A stretch of 64,000 bases of DNA from Shouchella miscanthi. GTDB taxonomy: Bacteria; Bacillota; Bacilli; Bacillales; Bacillaceae_D. Both the position numbers and the translations under genes were made by a program. The notes beneath the pieces are model-generated. The model did not search any database. It was not told the DNA's origin and saw only the letters and a list, made by a program, of their open reading frames with translations. This document shows positions 1-7,865 of the stretch, in pieces. The stretch covers positions 3,472,001-3,536,000 of the forward strand of contig NZ_CP042163.1 in NCBI RefSeq assembly GCF_007725405.1, given 5' to 3'. Position 1 is the stretch's first letter, and every line of letters begins with the position of its first letter.

Positions 1-11
1 CGAAACACCGA

Positions 12-40
12 AAGCTTGCGCACTACGCGCAAGCTTTTTT
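12..40 (+). terminator. Intrinsic terminator of an upstream gene outside the window
   Basis: A perfect 10-bp stem (AAGCTTGCGC, 12-21, with GCGCAAGCTT, 27-36) closes a 5-nt loop and runs into T residues. It ends a plus-strand transcript whose gene lies left of the window. Confidence 0.85.
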
Positions 41-129
41 AGTTCCACTTCTCCATCGTTAACCGTATAAAAATTCCATTTCCCCACCATAAGGATTGAA
101 TATTCTGCACGTATATGTTTCACTTAAAT

Positions 130-220
130 AGAACCACTAGGGGCGTCTTTTGACTGAGAAAAGCGTAGCTTTGACCCTTTGAACCTGATCTGGTTTATAC
201 CAGCGTAGGGAAGTGGAGAT
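130..220 (+). promoter_or_regulatory. TPP (THI-box) riboswitch upstream of tenA
   Basis: The hallmark THI-element blocks are present in order: ACTAGGGG near 135-142, CTGAGA at 154-159, GACCCTTTGAACCTGATCTGG at about 173-193 and GCGTAGGGAAG at 203-213. TPP aptamers repress thiamin genes when bound. No T-tailed terminator follows. Instead a hairpin that masks the ribosome-binding site lies before the start codon, so translational control is the likely output. This is inferred from the sequence. Confidence 0.95.
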
Positions 221-254
221 GCTAGTTATTGATTCAATAGCTCTCCGTTAGGGT

Positions 255-279
255 CCTCCCTTTGTGTAAAAAAAGGAGG
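255..279 (+). promoter_or_regulatory. Hairpin masking the tenA ribosome-binding site
   Basis: CCTCC followed by TTT (255-263) can pair with AAAAAGGAGG (270-279), which contains the tenA Shine-Dalgarno sequence. There is no U-tract after it, so it cannot be a terminator. An inverted repeat at about 222-243 between the aptamer and this hairpin may act in the switch. Confidence 0.6.
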
Positions 280-287
280 TTATTGTT

Positions 288-974
288 ATGAGTTTTAGCA
301 ACGAATTACGTGCACACGCCAACCCCGTATTTGAAGCCATTTTACAACACCCGTTTGTCCAAGGTATTGGAAAAGGACAACTCCCACCTGAAGCATTAAT
401 CCATTATGTCAAGCAAGATTTTGAATACTTGAATACATTTATGCAAATTTATGGATTAGCGATAAACAAAAGTACGACGAGAGACGACATTGCGCTATTT
501 AATGAACAAATATCGTTTATTCTTCATAGTGAAATTCATCCACACAATAACTTTTGTCAAGTGGCAGGGGTTTCGTACGACGAACTTCAATATGAACCCC
601 TAGCACCAACCGCTCACCATTATACAAGACATATGCTTGATGTAGCTCAAAAAGGTTCGTTAGCAGAGATTTTGGCCGTCCTTCTCCCTTGCCCTTGGAC
701 GTATCAAGTTATTGGAGACTACCTTTATGAAACATTTAACCCAACAAAGGATCACCCTTTTTATGAATGGATTTCATTCTATCGTTCGAATGGTGAAATG
801 AACGTCACTTCCTTATTCTGCCAGCGTTTAGATGAGCTTGCTAAAGACGCGACTCCTGTTCAAAAACAGCAAATGATTGATCATTTTGTGAAAAGCTGTC
901 AATTAGAGTTTGCGTTTTGGGAAATGGCGTACACAAATGAATCTTGGCCTGTTTCATTAGAGTCTGTTACATGA
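288..974 (+). CDS. tenA: Aminopyrimidine aminohydrolase (thiaminase II), TenA, copy 1
   Basis: Cytosolic TenA-family enzyme that hydrolyses aminomethyl-HMP to HMP in thiamin salvage. The residues known from Bacillus TenA are in place: Asp44 and Tyr47 in KQDFEY, nucleophile Cys135 in LLPCPW, and Glu207 in the FAFWEMAY region. Length (228 aa) is normal for the family. The ATG at 288 follows AAGGAGGT at 7 nt, inside a predicted RBS-masking hairpin and after a TPP riboswitch. The stop overlaps the next start (ATGA), so the downstream gene is translationally coupled. A second TenA is encoded at 48563-49234 with the same active-site positions. Confidence 0.95.
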   Translation: MSFSNELRAHANPVFEAILQHPFVQGIGKGQLPPEALIHYVKQDFEYLNTFMQIYGLAINKSTTRDDIALFNEQISFILHSEIHPHNNFCQVAGVSYDELQYEPLAPTAHHYTRHMLDVAQKGSLAEILAVLLPCPWTYQVIGDYLYETFNPTKDHPFYEWISFYRSNGEMNVTSLFCQRLDELAKDATPVQKQQMIDHFVKSCQLEFAFWEMAYTNESWPVSLESVT

Positions 975-1576
975 AGTATGTATGGTATGCGAGCTACGGA
1001 TCAAATTTATTAGAAGAACGCTTTCTTTGCTACATTCGAGGTGGACAGCCAGCTGGTTCAACAGAAAGCGAACCAGGAGCACGCGATCCATCCCTTCCAC
1101 TTCGATCAATTCAGTTTTCAATGCCTTATCCACTTTATTTTGCAAAAGAACGAACAAAATGGGGTAAAGGTGGCGTAGCTTTTATTCGTAATAAGCGAAA
1201 TGAGCAAGCTTACACATTATCGAAAGCCTATCTCATTACCCTTGATCAATTCATTGATGTTGTTCGACAGGAAAATCGACTAGAAACAATCTCCATTGAT
1301 TTTGATACATTGTTTAAAGAAGGTTCAATTGAATTAACGGATGGCTGGTACAATAAATTACTTGTCGCAGGCTATCAAGACGATCTGCCTGTTTTAACGT
1401 TTACGTCCCACCAAGATTGGCCACTTGAAGAGGAAAAAGCTCCTGCTTCTTCATATGAAGAGACATTACTAATTGGATTATTCGAACTCGGCTTAACGAA
1501 AATAGAGGCTAAGCGATATGTAAAAGCCCATTATCCTGGCAACGAAAGACAAGAAGAGGATGCGAGAGGTGAATGA
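971..1576 (+). CDS. Gamma-glutamylcyclotransferase-like protein
   Basis: About 201 aa. The N-terminus KYVWYASYGSNL carries the YGSN substrate-loop signature of the gamma-glutamylcyclotransferase/AIG2-like fold. Members typically cyclise gamma-glutamyl groups to 5-oxoproline, but the substrate here is unknown. I place the start at ATG 971 because it overlaps the tenA stop as ATGA and begins just before the motif; an earlier in-frame ATG-like start at 944 would lie inside tenA. Coupling to a TPP-controlled tenA suggests a role in, or co-regulation with, thiamin salvage. That link is inference. Confidence 0.75.
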   Translation: MKYVWYASYGSNLLEERFLCYIRGGQPAGSTESEPGARDPSLPLRSIQFSMPYPLYFAKERTKWGKGGVAFIRNKRNEQAYTLSKAYLITLDQFIDVVRQENRLETISIDFDTLFKEGSIELTDGWYNKLLVAGYQDDLPVLTFTSHQDWPLEEEKAPASSYEETLLIGLFELGLTKIEAKRYVKAHYPGNERQEEDARGE

Positions 1577-1634
1577 GGAAGTTTGATAATTCAAGGTTTT
1601 TTTGATGAAAAATTACACAAAAAAGCGCGTTAAA

Positions 1635-1785
1635 CGGTGACTTCAGCTCATTTTTAGAGCCGAAGAGTTGCCTATGGCTTGTTGACACGGTAACTGCGAT
1701 ATGAATTAAGCAGTTACCTTGTCACACATTCGCCGATAGTAAGAAGACCGTCAGAAGCGCTACTATCAAGAGCCATTCTTTTTTA
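1635..1785. other. Structured convergent intergenic element of unknown identity
   Basis: Three nested or adjacent inverted repeats fill the gap between two convergent genes. CTTCAGCTC (from about 1640) pairs with GAGCCGAAG near 1658-1666. TGACACGGTAACTGC (1683-1697) pairs with GCAGTTACCTTGTCA (1710-1724), 14 of 15 bases. GATAGTA (1735-1741) pairs with TACTATC (1761-1767). T-tracts flank it on both strands (1778-1784 on plus; 1618-1625 on minus). It could be a compound bidirectional terminator or a small structured RNA. I do not recognise a known family. Confidence 0.5.
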
Positions 1786-1824
1786 CATCATGAGAAGCTT
1801 GTAACAATCCCTACTTTTTCTTCT

Positions 1825-2532
1825 TTAGTAGGTTGATCCATTATCCGTTTGTTTTGCTAACACTTCTAAAACTGCTTGGTATACCGCACCTTGATAGTCA
1901 TTTCCAGCGTTTTCATCGAGCTTCACACCAAAGTTAAGATCAATGTATTGACCTTCATCAAGCTGCCAGAATTCGTTATCACGACCTGATTGCGACCCAT
2001 CTCCTAAGAATAGTTCTCCTGTGTTTTGGTCGTACTCACTTTCATCGACAATGGCCACAAGCACTTCTACATCATCCGATGCAGCGCTAGATGCTGCCGA
2101 GAATGTTTGGACTTCGTTCGTTACACCATTAAATAGTTGATCCAAGCGATACTGCGCGTCTTCATATACATCTCTTCCAGGAGCTACTGTATATTTCAAC
2201 GCGATATAACCAACTTTATAAGCATCGATCGGCACTTCAAGATCAACTTGATGTCGATAAGTAGCCTGTAAGTGTGTATCAAGCGTTCCTGTATTTTCAA
2301 CAGACAACCAATCTCCAAAAATGAGTTGGGATGGGGCAAAATTAGACGCTTGTACAATTGAACCGTCAATGTCCTGTCCATTGTTCAATTCCAATGTACC
2401 GCCTTGAATTTCACCAGTAGCTTCTACAGAATCAGTAAACCAAGCAAATGAGCCAGTTGAAGTGGCTGTAAAAACCAATGCACCTGCAAATGCTGTTCCG
2501 AGTAATGACAGTTTAAGGGCTTTCTTTTTCAT
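1825..2532 (-). CDS. TasA/camelysin-family secreted protein
   Basis: 235 aa. The N-terminal signal sequence (KKKALKLSLLG, hydrophobic stretch to about residue 30, then SFAWFTDS) and the following GEIQGGTLELN are typical of the TasA/CalY (M73) family, whose members form extracellular biofilm fibres or are cell-surface proteins. The mature part is acidic and beta-rich, without Cys. The ATG at 2532 sits behind AAGGAGGAG and overlaps the 3' end of sipW by 20 nt, so the two are co-translated. SipW is the known processing enzyme for this family. No tapA homologue is adjacent. Whether it is a structural fibre protein or a protease cannot be decided here. Confidence 0.85.
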   Translation of the reverse strand: MKKKALKLSLLGTAFAGALVFTATSTGSFAWFTDSVEATGEIQGGTLELNNGQDIDGSIVQASNFAPSQLIFGDWLSVENTGTLDTHLQATYRHQVDLEVPIDAYKVGYIALKYTVAPGRDVYEDAQYRLDQLFNGVTNEVQTFSAASSAASDDVEVLVAIVDESEYDQNTGELFLGDGSQSGRDNEFWQLDEGQYIDLNFGVKLDENAGNDYQGAVYQAVLEVLAKQTDNGSTY

Positions 2533-3076
2533 AAAGTTGCTCCTCCTTAGGTTTGTTCCGTTTTTTTTGTATCATTTCAACAATTGTTAGGATAAAAAAA
2601 AGCATTAAAGGAATAAATACGACATAACGCATATCGATATTTTTTTGTATAGTTTCTGCGACAAGACCTACTTTAGGAATCGTAAAACGGTGTACACCTA
2701 CAATTTGTTCGCTTACGATAGGAAGACGATCTTCAATCGTATTATTGTCCCCTTTCGTTATGTAGGACTTGCTCCCCTGTTCGATCGATTCGTTTACAAT
2801 ACGGTGCGTAAACAAGCGTCGTTCTGGTGTCATATACGTGACAACATCCCCTACATCTACACCTTCCACTTGTTCAATAATAATAACGTCACCAGCAGAA
2901 AAGGTTGGCTCCATACTATTCGATAGCACGGTAAAGGACGTATAACCAAATAACTCCATGCCACCACTTTCTTCTTCTCCATTCAGCTGTAAAAACAGCA
3001 ATAGGACAACAAAGAATAGGAATGAAAACAACGTCATGACCACTAAGCGTATGCCTGCCCATACTTTTTTCGCCAT
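2513..3076 (-). CDS. sipW: ER-type signal peptidase I (SipW)
   Basis: 187 aa membrane signal peptidase of the S26B (ER/archaeal) type. An N-terminal membrane segment (about 9-31) is followed by SNSMEP with catalytic Ser54 and by FTHRIV with His91. A His in place of the Lys of ordinary bacterial SPases marks the ER type. GDNN lies near residue 111, and a second membrane segment lies near 150-170 before a basic tail. It lies between a secreted subtilase and a TasA-like gene on the same strand, and probably processes the TasA-like product. Confidence 0.93.
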   Translation of the reverse strand: MAKKVWAGIRLVVMTLFSFLFFVVLLLFLQLNGEEESGGMELFGYTSFTVLSNSMEPTFSAGDVIIIEQVEGVDVGDVVTYMTPERRLFTHRIVNESIEQGSKSYITKGDNNTIEDRLPIVSEQIVGVHRFTIPKVGLVAETIQKNIDMRYVVFIPLMLFFILTIVEMIQKKRNKPKEEQLYEKESP

Positions 3077-3097
3077 TTGTTACACCCTTAGTAAGAA

Positions 3098-3114
3098 GGG
3101 GAGTTCACCTCCCC
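3098..3114 (-). terminator. Hairpin in the protease-sipW gap, possible attenuator
   Basis: GGGGAG (3098-3103) and CTCCCC (3109-3114) form a short GC-rich stem in the 51-nt gap after the protease stop. On the minus strand TTCTT follows, too weak for full termination. It may reduce read-through from the protease gene into sipW. Confidence 0.4.
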
Positions 3115-3127
3115 CCTCTTGGTCGTT

Positions 3128-5524
3128 TTATGATGCAGGATTCCCTGCAATGACCGGCTGGCCAATTGGCAAATCTGCAATAGCCTGTTCCGATACATAC
3201 GTTCCAAATGGCACACGGTAGACTTCAGTAGCGTCTTTTTTATTAGTGAAAATCATGTAGCCGCCATATAGCCCTTGTAAAGCTGTTTTTGGTGCGATTA
3301 AGAAACTATTGCTTGTAATGGTTTCTCCTGCTGGAACCGAAATAGAAGCATTTGTTTGCAGTGTCATACCACTTGCACCAGCTGGTAATGTTCCGTTAAC
3401 TGCTTGGAAACTCGTTTGCACATTAAACGATTTTGCTTCATCACTCGAATTTGTAACACGTAAGCTCTGATGCTCACGAATGTTTCCATTCGCCGTGCTA
3501 ACTGGTCCGAAGCTAATTGCACCCGTACGATCAGGAATAAGCGTTAATAAACTGTCTTCAACATGGAGGCCATCCATTGTTGTTTGGAACATCATCGTTG
3601 TATCAATAGCAGCTTGCGGATTCACCCGTCCTGCTCCTACTTCAAATACGTTGTAATCGTTTGTCATTGGCACTGCTGTGTTCATTAACTTTGTTTTAAT
3701 ATCAGCAGGAGAAAGCTCTGGATTCGCTTGAAGCATCAGTGCAGCAATTCCTGCAACATGCGGAGATGCCATAGACGTACCGGAAGAGCGGCCATATGAG
3801 TATTCGTAATCACCAATGTATTCAGGTCCTGCCATGTAGCTCGGGATTGTCGAAAATACGTCTACCCCTGGCGCAACAACTTCTGGCTTAATCGCCGCAG
3901 TGTAATTAACTGGACCACGTGAACTAAAGTCTGCAAGTGTATCACCTATTGTCGTAATCGCACTCATATCACCAAACGTAATGGTTGACTCTTTATCCAA
4001 AAGGTCCGCAATGGCTTGACCTTGCTCATACGTTAAAGAGAACGATGGAATGTAGGAATGACTTGCACCAACGTAGACCGGATTATGTCCTGCACCTGGT
4101 ATATTATTGTAGATAACAATTCCAGCAGCACCTGCATCCTTCGCATTCGCAATTTTGTCGACAAAGGCAATCTCTCCGCGAGCAACAAACGCTACTTTGT
4201 CTTCTACATCAACATTTTCAAAATCTTGCACCCTACCTAAGCTTGCAGATACAACTTGTAACGTTTCACCAGTCAAACTTGCAAGGTCGGTTTCAAATGA
4301 TTCCGCAATAACACGTAAGTCGCCAGGTAATGTCTCACCACCAACCGAGTATTCACTTGAAAATTCAGGAACTTCAATTGGTACATTACTCGCTCCTACT
4401 GAGATTGGTAATGCTGCTGAACCAGGTGCACCAATGGTATAAAGGCCATTTCTCCCGCTATTTCCAGCAGACGTAACTACTGTAACCCCTGCTAAAGCAG
4501 CGTTATTTGTTGCTATACCGGTTGGAGCAATAGGGTTATTTGTTGCACTCCCTAGAGATAAGTTTATGACGTCCATACCATCTTCAACAGAACGTTCGAT
4601 ACCAGCAATAACACCAGACGTAGCACCAGAGCCATAAGGACCAAGTACGCGGTACGCATACAATTCTGCATCAGGTGCCACACCAGTGACCGCATATTCT
4701 GATTCATTTTCTCCTGTTCCATTCGTTGTACCACTTACGTGTGTACCATGACTTGTATAATAAGAACGGTTAGCTGAATCAAACTCTGGTAGTCCAGATG
4801 CTAACCAGTCTTCATATGTGGCTTCCATTGGATCATCGTCGTTGTCAACGAAGTCATATCCACCTTTATAAACACCTTTTAAATCTGGATGGTTGTAATC
4901 TACTCCTGTATCTAGTACACCAATTTTTATGCCTTCTCCAGTTAAACCATCAATATGTAAATCACTTACACCTAAAAAAGGAATGCTATCCACCATTGTT
5001 GCATCAACCGGCTCATCGTAGCCCTTTTCATCAACAGGGTGAATTAATTCAACTTCTTCATCGTTATAAATCGCTTTAATTTCTTCATATTGAAGTAAAT
5101 CCTCTACTTTATTTGCTGGTAACGTAAGCGCTACTCCGTTAAATATGGTTGTATACGTAAAATTTACTGTGTAATCGAGTTCTTTTTCCTGTGATTGAGG
5201 AAAGACATCGTCTAAAATTTCTTCAAACACTTCTTGGGATTCAGAAACAGTCGCTTTTGCCTCCGCTTCCGTTAATACACTTCCCTCTTCTTCTGCTAAA
5301 GCTAGGGCTACTTGTTCTGGTAGCTCATCTAGTTCAACAATAATGGAAATCTCTTCATCACTTGTAAGATTAATAGAATCCGGTAAGAGAAGTTTTGTAT
5401 CCGTTTGATCCTCCGCTTTTACGTACTGCACGGAAGTAAAAGAACTTGCCACCATACAAAATGATAGCGCTACGACAGATAGTGATTTTGTACAGTTTAA
5501 ATTTGTCGTTTTTTTCAAATGCAT
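3128..5524 (-). CDS. vpr: Secreted subtilisin-like serine protease, Vpr-like, with PA domain
   Basis: 798 aa. Domains in order: signal peptide (about 1-37, ending VKA), inhibitor I9 propeptide (about 55-165), and an S8 catalytic domain with Asp205 (LDTGVD), His259 (SHGTHVSG), oxyanion Asn355 (SAGNSG) and Ser584 (GTSMASPHV). A protease-associated (PA) insert lies at about 400-510 between His and Ser, as in Vpr and lactocepin-like enzymes, and a beta-rich tail follows. A TTG at 5518 is better spaced from AAAGGGTGA than the ATG at 5524 and gives a typical LKKT signal start, so the true start may be two codons downstream. It heads a same-strand run with sipW and a tasA-like gene. Confidence 0.92.
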   Translation of the reverse strand: MHLKKTTNLNCTKSLSVVALSFCMVASSFTSVQYVKAEDQTDTKLLLPDSINLTSDEEISIIVELDELPEQVALALAEEEGSVLTEAEAKATVSESQEVFEEILDDVFPQSQEKELDYTVNFTYTTIFNGVALTLPANKVEDLLQYEEIKAIYNDEEVELIHPVDEKGYDEPVDATMVDSIPFLGVSDLHIDGLTGEGIKIGVLDTGVDYNHPDLKGVYKGGYDFVDNDDDPMEATYEDWLASGLPEFDSANRSYYTSHGTHVSGTTNGTGENESEYAVTGVAPDAELYAYRVLGPYGSGATSGVIAGIERSVEDGMDVINLSLGSATNNPIAPTGIATNNAALAGVTVVTSAGNSGRNGLYTIGAPGSAALPISVGASNVPIEVPEFSSEYSVGGETLPGDLRVIAESFETDLASLTGETLQVVSASLGRVQDFENVDVEDKVAFVARGEIAFVDKIANAKDAGAAGIVIYNNIPGAGHNPVYVGASHSYIPSFSLTYEQGQAIADLLDKESTITFGDMSAITTIGDTLADFSSRGPVNYTAAIKPEVVAPGVDVFSTIPSYMAGPEYIGDYEYSYGRSSGTSMASPHVAGIAALMLQANPELSPADIKTKLMNTAVPMTNDYNVFEVGAGRVNPQAAIDTTMMFQTTMDGLHVEDSLLTLIPDRTGAISFGPVSTANGNIREHQSLRVTNSSDEAKSFNVQTSFQAVNGTLPAGASGMTLQTNASISVPAGETITSNSFLIAPKTALQGLYGGYMIFTNKKDATEVYRVPFGTYVSEQAIADLPIGQPVIAGNPAS

Positions 5525-5560
5525 TCACCCTTTCAGTCGAAATATGACGTGCTTATAGGG

Positions 5561-5566
5561 ATTATA
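5561..5566 (-). promoter_or_regulatory. Possible -10 element for the protease operon
   Basis: TATAAT reads on the minus strand about 40 nt before the protease start, but no good -35 lies 17 nt upstream. Transcription may depend on an activator or another sigma factor. The 378-nt region 5525-5902 otherwise holds only the divergent promoter described separately. Confidence 0.35.
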
Positions 5567-5726
5567 CCGAAAATACAGAAAACAAAAAGTATTATTTTCT
5601 ATTGTTTTACTTTTTTACCAGATACACTTCATATGCGACCAAAGTATGAATTTACTGAAATTCAGACAGTTAAATTACATATTATTTCAACTTTTTATGG
5701 AATTACCCAAAAAACAGAACCAATCC

Positions 5727-5755
5727 TTGACGAAAAAAAAACGATTCTATATACT
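5727..5755 (+). promoter_or_regulatory. SigA-type promoter for the AbgT transporter
   Basis: TTGACG (5727-5732), a 17-nt spacer and TATACT (5750-5755) give a near-consensus vegetative promoter, leaving a leader of about 140 nt before the GTG start at 5903. Confidence 0.7.
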
Positions 5756-5902
5756 CACTTTTTGTAGAACGGAATTCCCTACAATTTTGGAAGGAAAAGT
5801 AAGGTCTTTAGTCATACTTACTTATCTAAACAATCGGGTATTGTAACCTTTGCTTATTATGGTAGACTTGTTCATTTAGATTACTTGAAATGAGGGAAGA
5901 TC

Positions 5903-7450
5903 GTGGCACAACAACAAAAGACAGGGTTCTTCTCACGCACGTTTAATCGCTTGTTAAACCGTGTTGAGTGGCTAGGCAACAAGCTGCCTCACCCCATAAC
6001 GCTATTCGCCATTCTAGCAGTGCTCGTTATTATCGCTTCGGCAGTACTATCAGCGTTTAACGTTTCGGTAGAGGATCCTACTCAAGCAGGAGAAACCCTT
6101 GAAGTTCAAAATTTATTAAGTGCTGAAGGAATTCAGTATTTATTTACAAGCATGGTTGATAATTTTATAAACTTCGCACCCCTTGGCGTCGTTCTCGCTA
6201 CAATGATTGGTATCGGCGTAGCTGAGCGTAGTGGCCTTATCGGCGCAGCACTTCGAGGCATTGTTACATCTGTTCCAAAACAACTCGTAACTGCTGCACT
6301 TATCTTTGCTGGTGTTCTTTCAAGCATGGCTGTTGATGCAGGTTATGTCATTTTACCGCCACTTGGCGCATTAATCTTCTTATCTTTAGGTCGGCATCCG
6401 TTAGCTGGCCTAGCTGCTGCTTTCGCAGGTGTGTCGGCTGGATTCGGTGCAAATCTCTTTGTAACCTCTCTTGATCCAATGCTAGGTGCACTAACGATAG
6501 AAGCTGCTGCCACATTAGATCCCGAATATGCTGAAGGCTTAAACTACTTAATGAACTATTACATTATGGCTGTATCAGTTCTTCTATTAACGGTAGTAGG
6601 TACCATTGTAACGGAGAAAATTGTAGAACCAAGACTCGGAAGCTTTAAAGGAAAAACAAATAAAGAAGATTCCATTACGTATCTTTCTAAAGTAGAAAAA
6701 AAAGGGTTAACCTACGCTGGATTAACCGTTGTCGGATTAATCGCGCTTGCTTTGCTTCTCGTTGTTCCTGAATGGGGACCATTGCGTGGCGAAGGAGATA
6801 GCCCGATTTTGAATTCCCCATTTATGGATTCATTAGTTGCCATTCTCTTATTCGTTTTCCTTATACCAGGTCTTGTTTATGGAATCGTGACTAAAGAAAT
6901 TCGCAATGACAAAGATGCAGCACAACAAATGTCAGACACGATGGCTTCAATGGGCATGTTCATTGTGCTTGCCTTTACAGCTGGGCAGTTTGTTGCTTAC
7001 TTCGCTGAAACGAATATCGGTACAGTCATCGGTGCATTCGGTGCTGAACTACTCGAGACCCTTCAAATTGGCGGAATCCCCTTATTGCTAGGGTTTATGA
7101 TCGTCTGTGCGATTATTAATCTCTTTATTGGGAGTGCATCTGCAAAATGGGCAATCATGGCTCCTGTCTTTGTTCCATTAATGATGGAATTTGGCTTTTC
7201 ACCGGCTTTAACACAAGCTGCTTACCGAATTGCTGACTCTACAACAAACATTATTACGCCGACTATGACGTATTTTGCAATGATTATTGCCTTTGCACAG
7301 AAATACGACAAGAAGATCGGTATTGGTACACTCATTTCCATGATGTTACCGTATACGATTTTCTTCTCTATCGCGTGGACGGCGATGCTCATCATCTGGA
7401 TGCTTCTCGGTATTGATTTAGGTCCAGGTTCACCAATTTATTATGAATAG
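5903..7450 (+). CDS. AbgT-family transporter (p-aminobenzoyl-glutamate or antimetabolite type)
   Basis: 515 aa polytopic membrane protein of the AbgT family, which includes E. coli AbgT (p-aminobenzoyl-glutamate uptake) and MtrF (antimetabolite efflux). Family features include LPHPITLFAIL near the start, the re-entrant GSASAKWAIMAPVFVPLM region (about 413-430) and AYRIADSTTNIITP after it. It starts at GTG 5903 behind a GAGGGA-like site. It is a single-gene unit with its own promoter and terminator. No abgA/abgB peptidase genes are adjacent, so the direction and substrate of transport are open. Confidence 0.9.
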   Translation: MAQQQKTGFFSRTFNRLLNRVEWLGNKLPHPITLFAILAVLVIIASAVLSAFNVSVEDPTQAGETLEVQNLLSAEGIQYLFTSMVDNFINFAPLGVVLATMIGIGVAERSGLIGAALRGIVTSVPKQLVTAALIFAGVLSSMAVDAGYVILPPLGALIFLSLGRHPLAGLAAAFAGVSAGFGANLFVTSLDPMLGALTIEAAATLDPEYAEGLNYLMNYYIMAVSVLLLTVVGTIVTEKIVEPRLGSFKGKTNKEDSITYLSKVEKKGLTYAGLTVVGLIALALLLVVPEWGPLRGEGDSPILNSPFMDSLVAILLFVFLIPGLVYGIVTKEIRNDKDAAQQMSDTMASMGMFIVLAFTAGQFVAYFAETNIGTVIGAFGAELLETLQIGGIPLLLGFMIVCAIINLFIGSASAKWAIMAPVFVPLMMEFGFSPALTQAAYRIADSTTNIITPTMTYFAMIIAFAQKYDKKIGIGTLISMMLPYTIFFSIAWTAMLIIWMLLGIDLGPGSPIYYE

Positions 7451-7458
7451 AACGCTTT

Positions 7459-7494
7459 AAAAAGGTAGAAATCAACTGATTTCTACCTTTTTTA
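7459..7494 (+). terminator. Intrinsic terminator after the AbgT transporter gene
   Basis: AAAGGTAGAAATCA and its complement TGATTTCTACCTTT form a long stem with a tiny loop, followed by TTTT. Confidence 0.9.
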
Positions 7495-7710
7495 TGCTCA
7501 TAGAAAGAGTCTTGTTTATTCCTATTTAACTAGCTATACGTTGTAAGAAAATATACCATCTTTTTTTAAAATTCACGTTAAAAAGTTATTTTCTTCATAC
7601 ACGGTTTACAAAAATCAATTATACTAGACTTGTTTCTCTCGTAAATTGTCGAATAGAATCGTTTGACTACACTCTTTTGGCAAAAAATTAGCACAGCTAA
7701 AAAGAGATGG

Positions 7711-7800
7711 AAACCGTCAAATTCACTGATAGTGATACGTTTTTTGCTTCATTCGTGTACAGCGCTAAATGAAAGCGATAAAAACGGTTATTGACGGTTT
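7711..7800. promoter_or_regulatory. Inverted repeats upstream of phnD
   Basis: AAACCGTCAA (7711-7720) is perfectly repeated in inverse orientation as TTGACGGTTT (7791-7800), and the second copy contains the -35 box of the phn promoter. Between them lies the palindrome TCACTGATAGTGA (7723-7735). These are candidate operator sites for an unidentified regulator. I see no clear direct repeats of the Pho-box type. The remaining part of the 7495-7865 gap shows nothing else. Confidence 0.45.
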
Positions 7801-7819
7801 TACAAACTATATCTACAAT
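7791..7819 (+). promoter_or_regulatory. SigA-type promoter of the phn operon
   Basis: TTGACG (7791-7796), exactly 17 nt, then TACAAT (7814-7819). The start of phnD is about 45 nt downstream. The -35 is embedded in one arm of a perfect 10-bp inverted repeat. Confidence 0.7.
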
Positions 7820-7865
7820 TATCGAGGAAGCTACATTTTTAACCAACTTTTAGGGGGATCTACAA

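Noticed and set aside
4155-4442. Antisense frames within the protease gene
   Set aside because: They are low-complexity Ser/Pro/Asn-rich readings opposite a clear S8 protease.
5519-5846. Two overlapping small open frames in the protease/AbgT divergent gap
   Set aside because: They cover the SigA promoter at 5727-5755, have no ribosome-binding site and low-complexity content.
7495-7865. Pho-box repeats upstream of phnD
   Set aside because: I looked for TTAACA-like direct repeats at 11-bp spacing and found none convincing.
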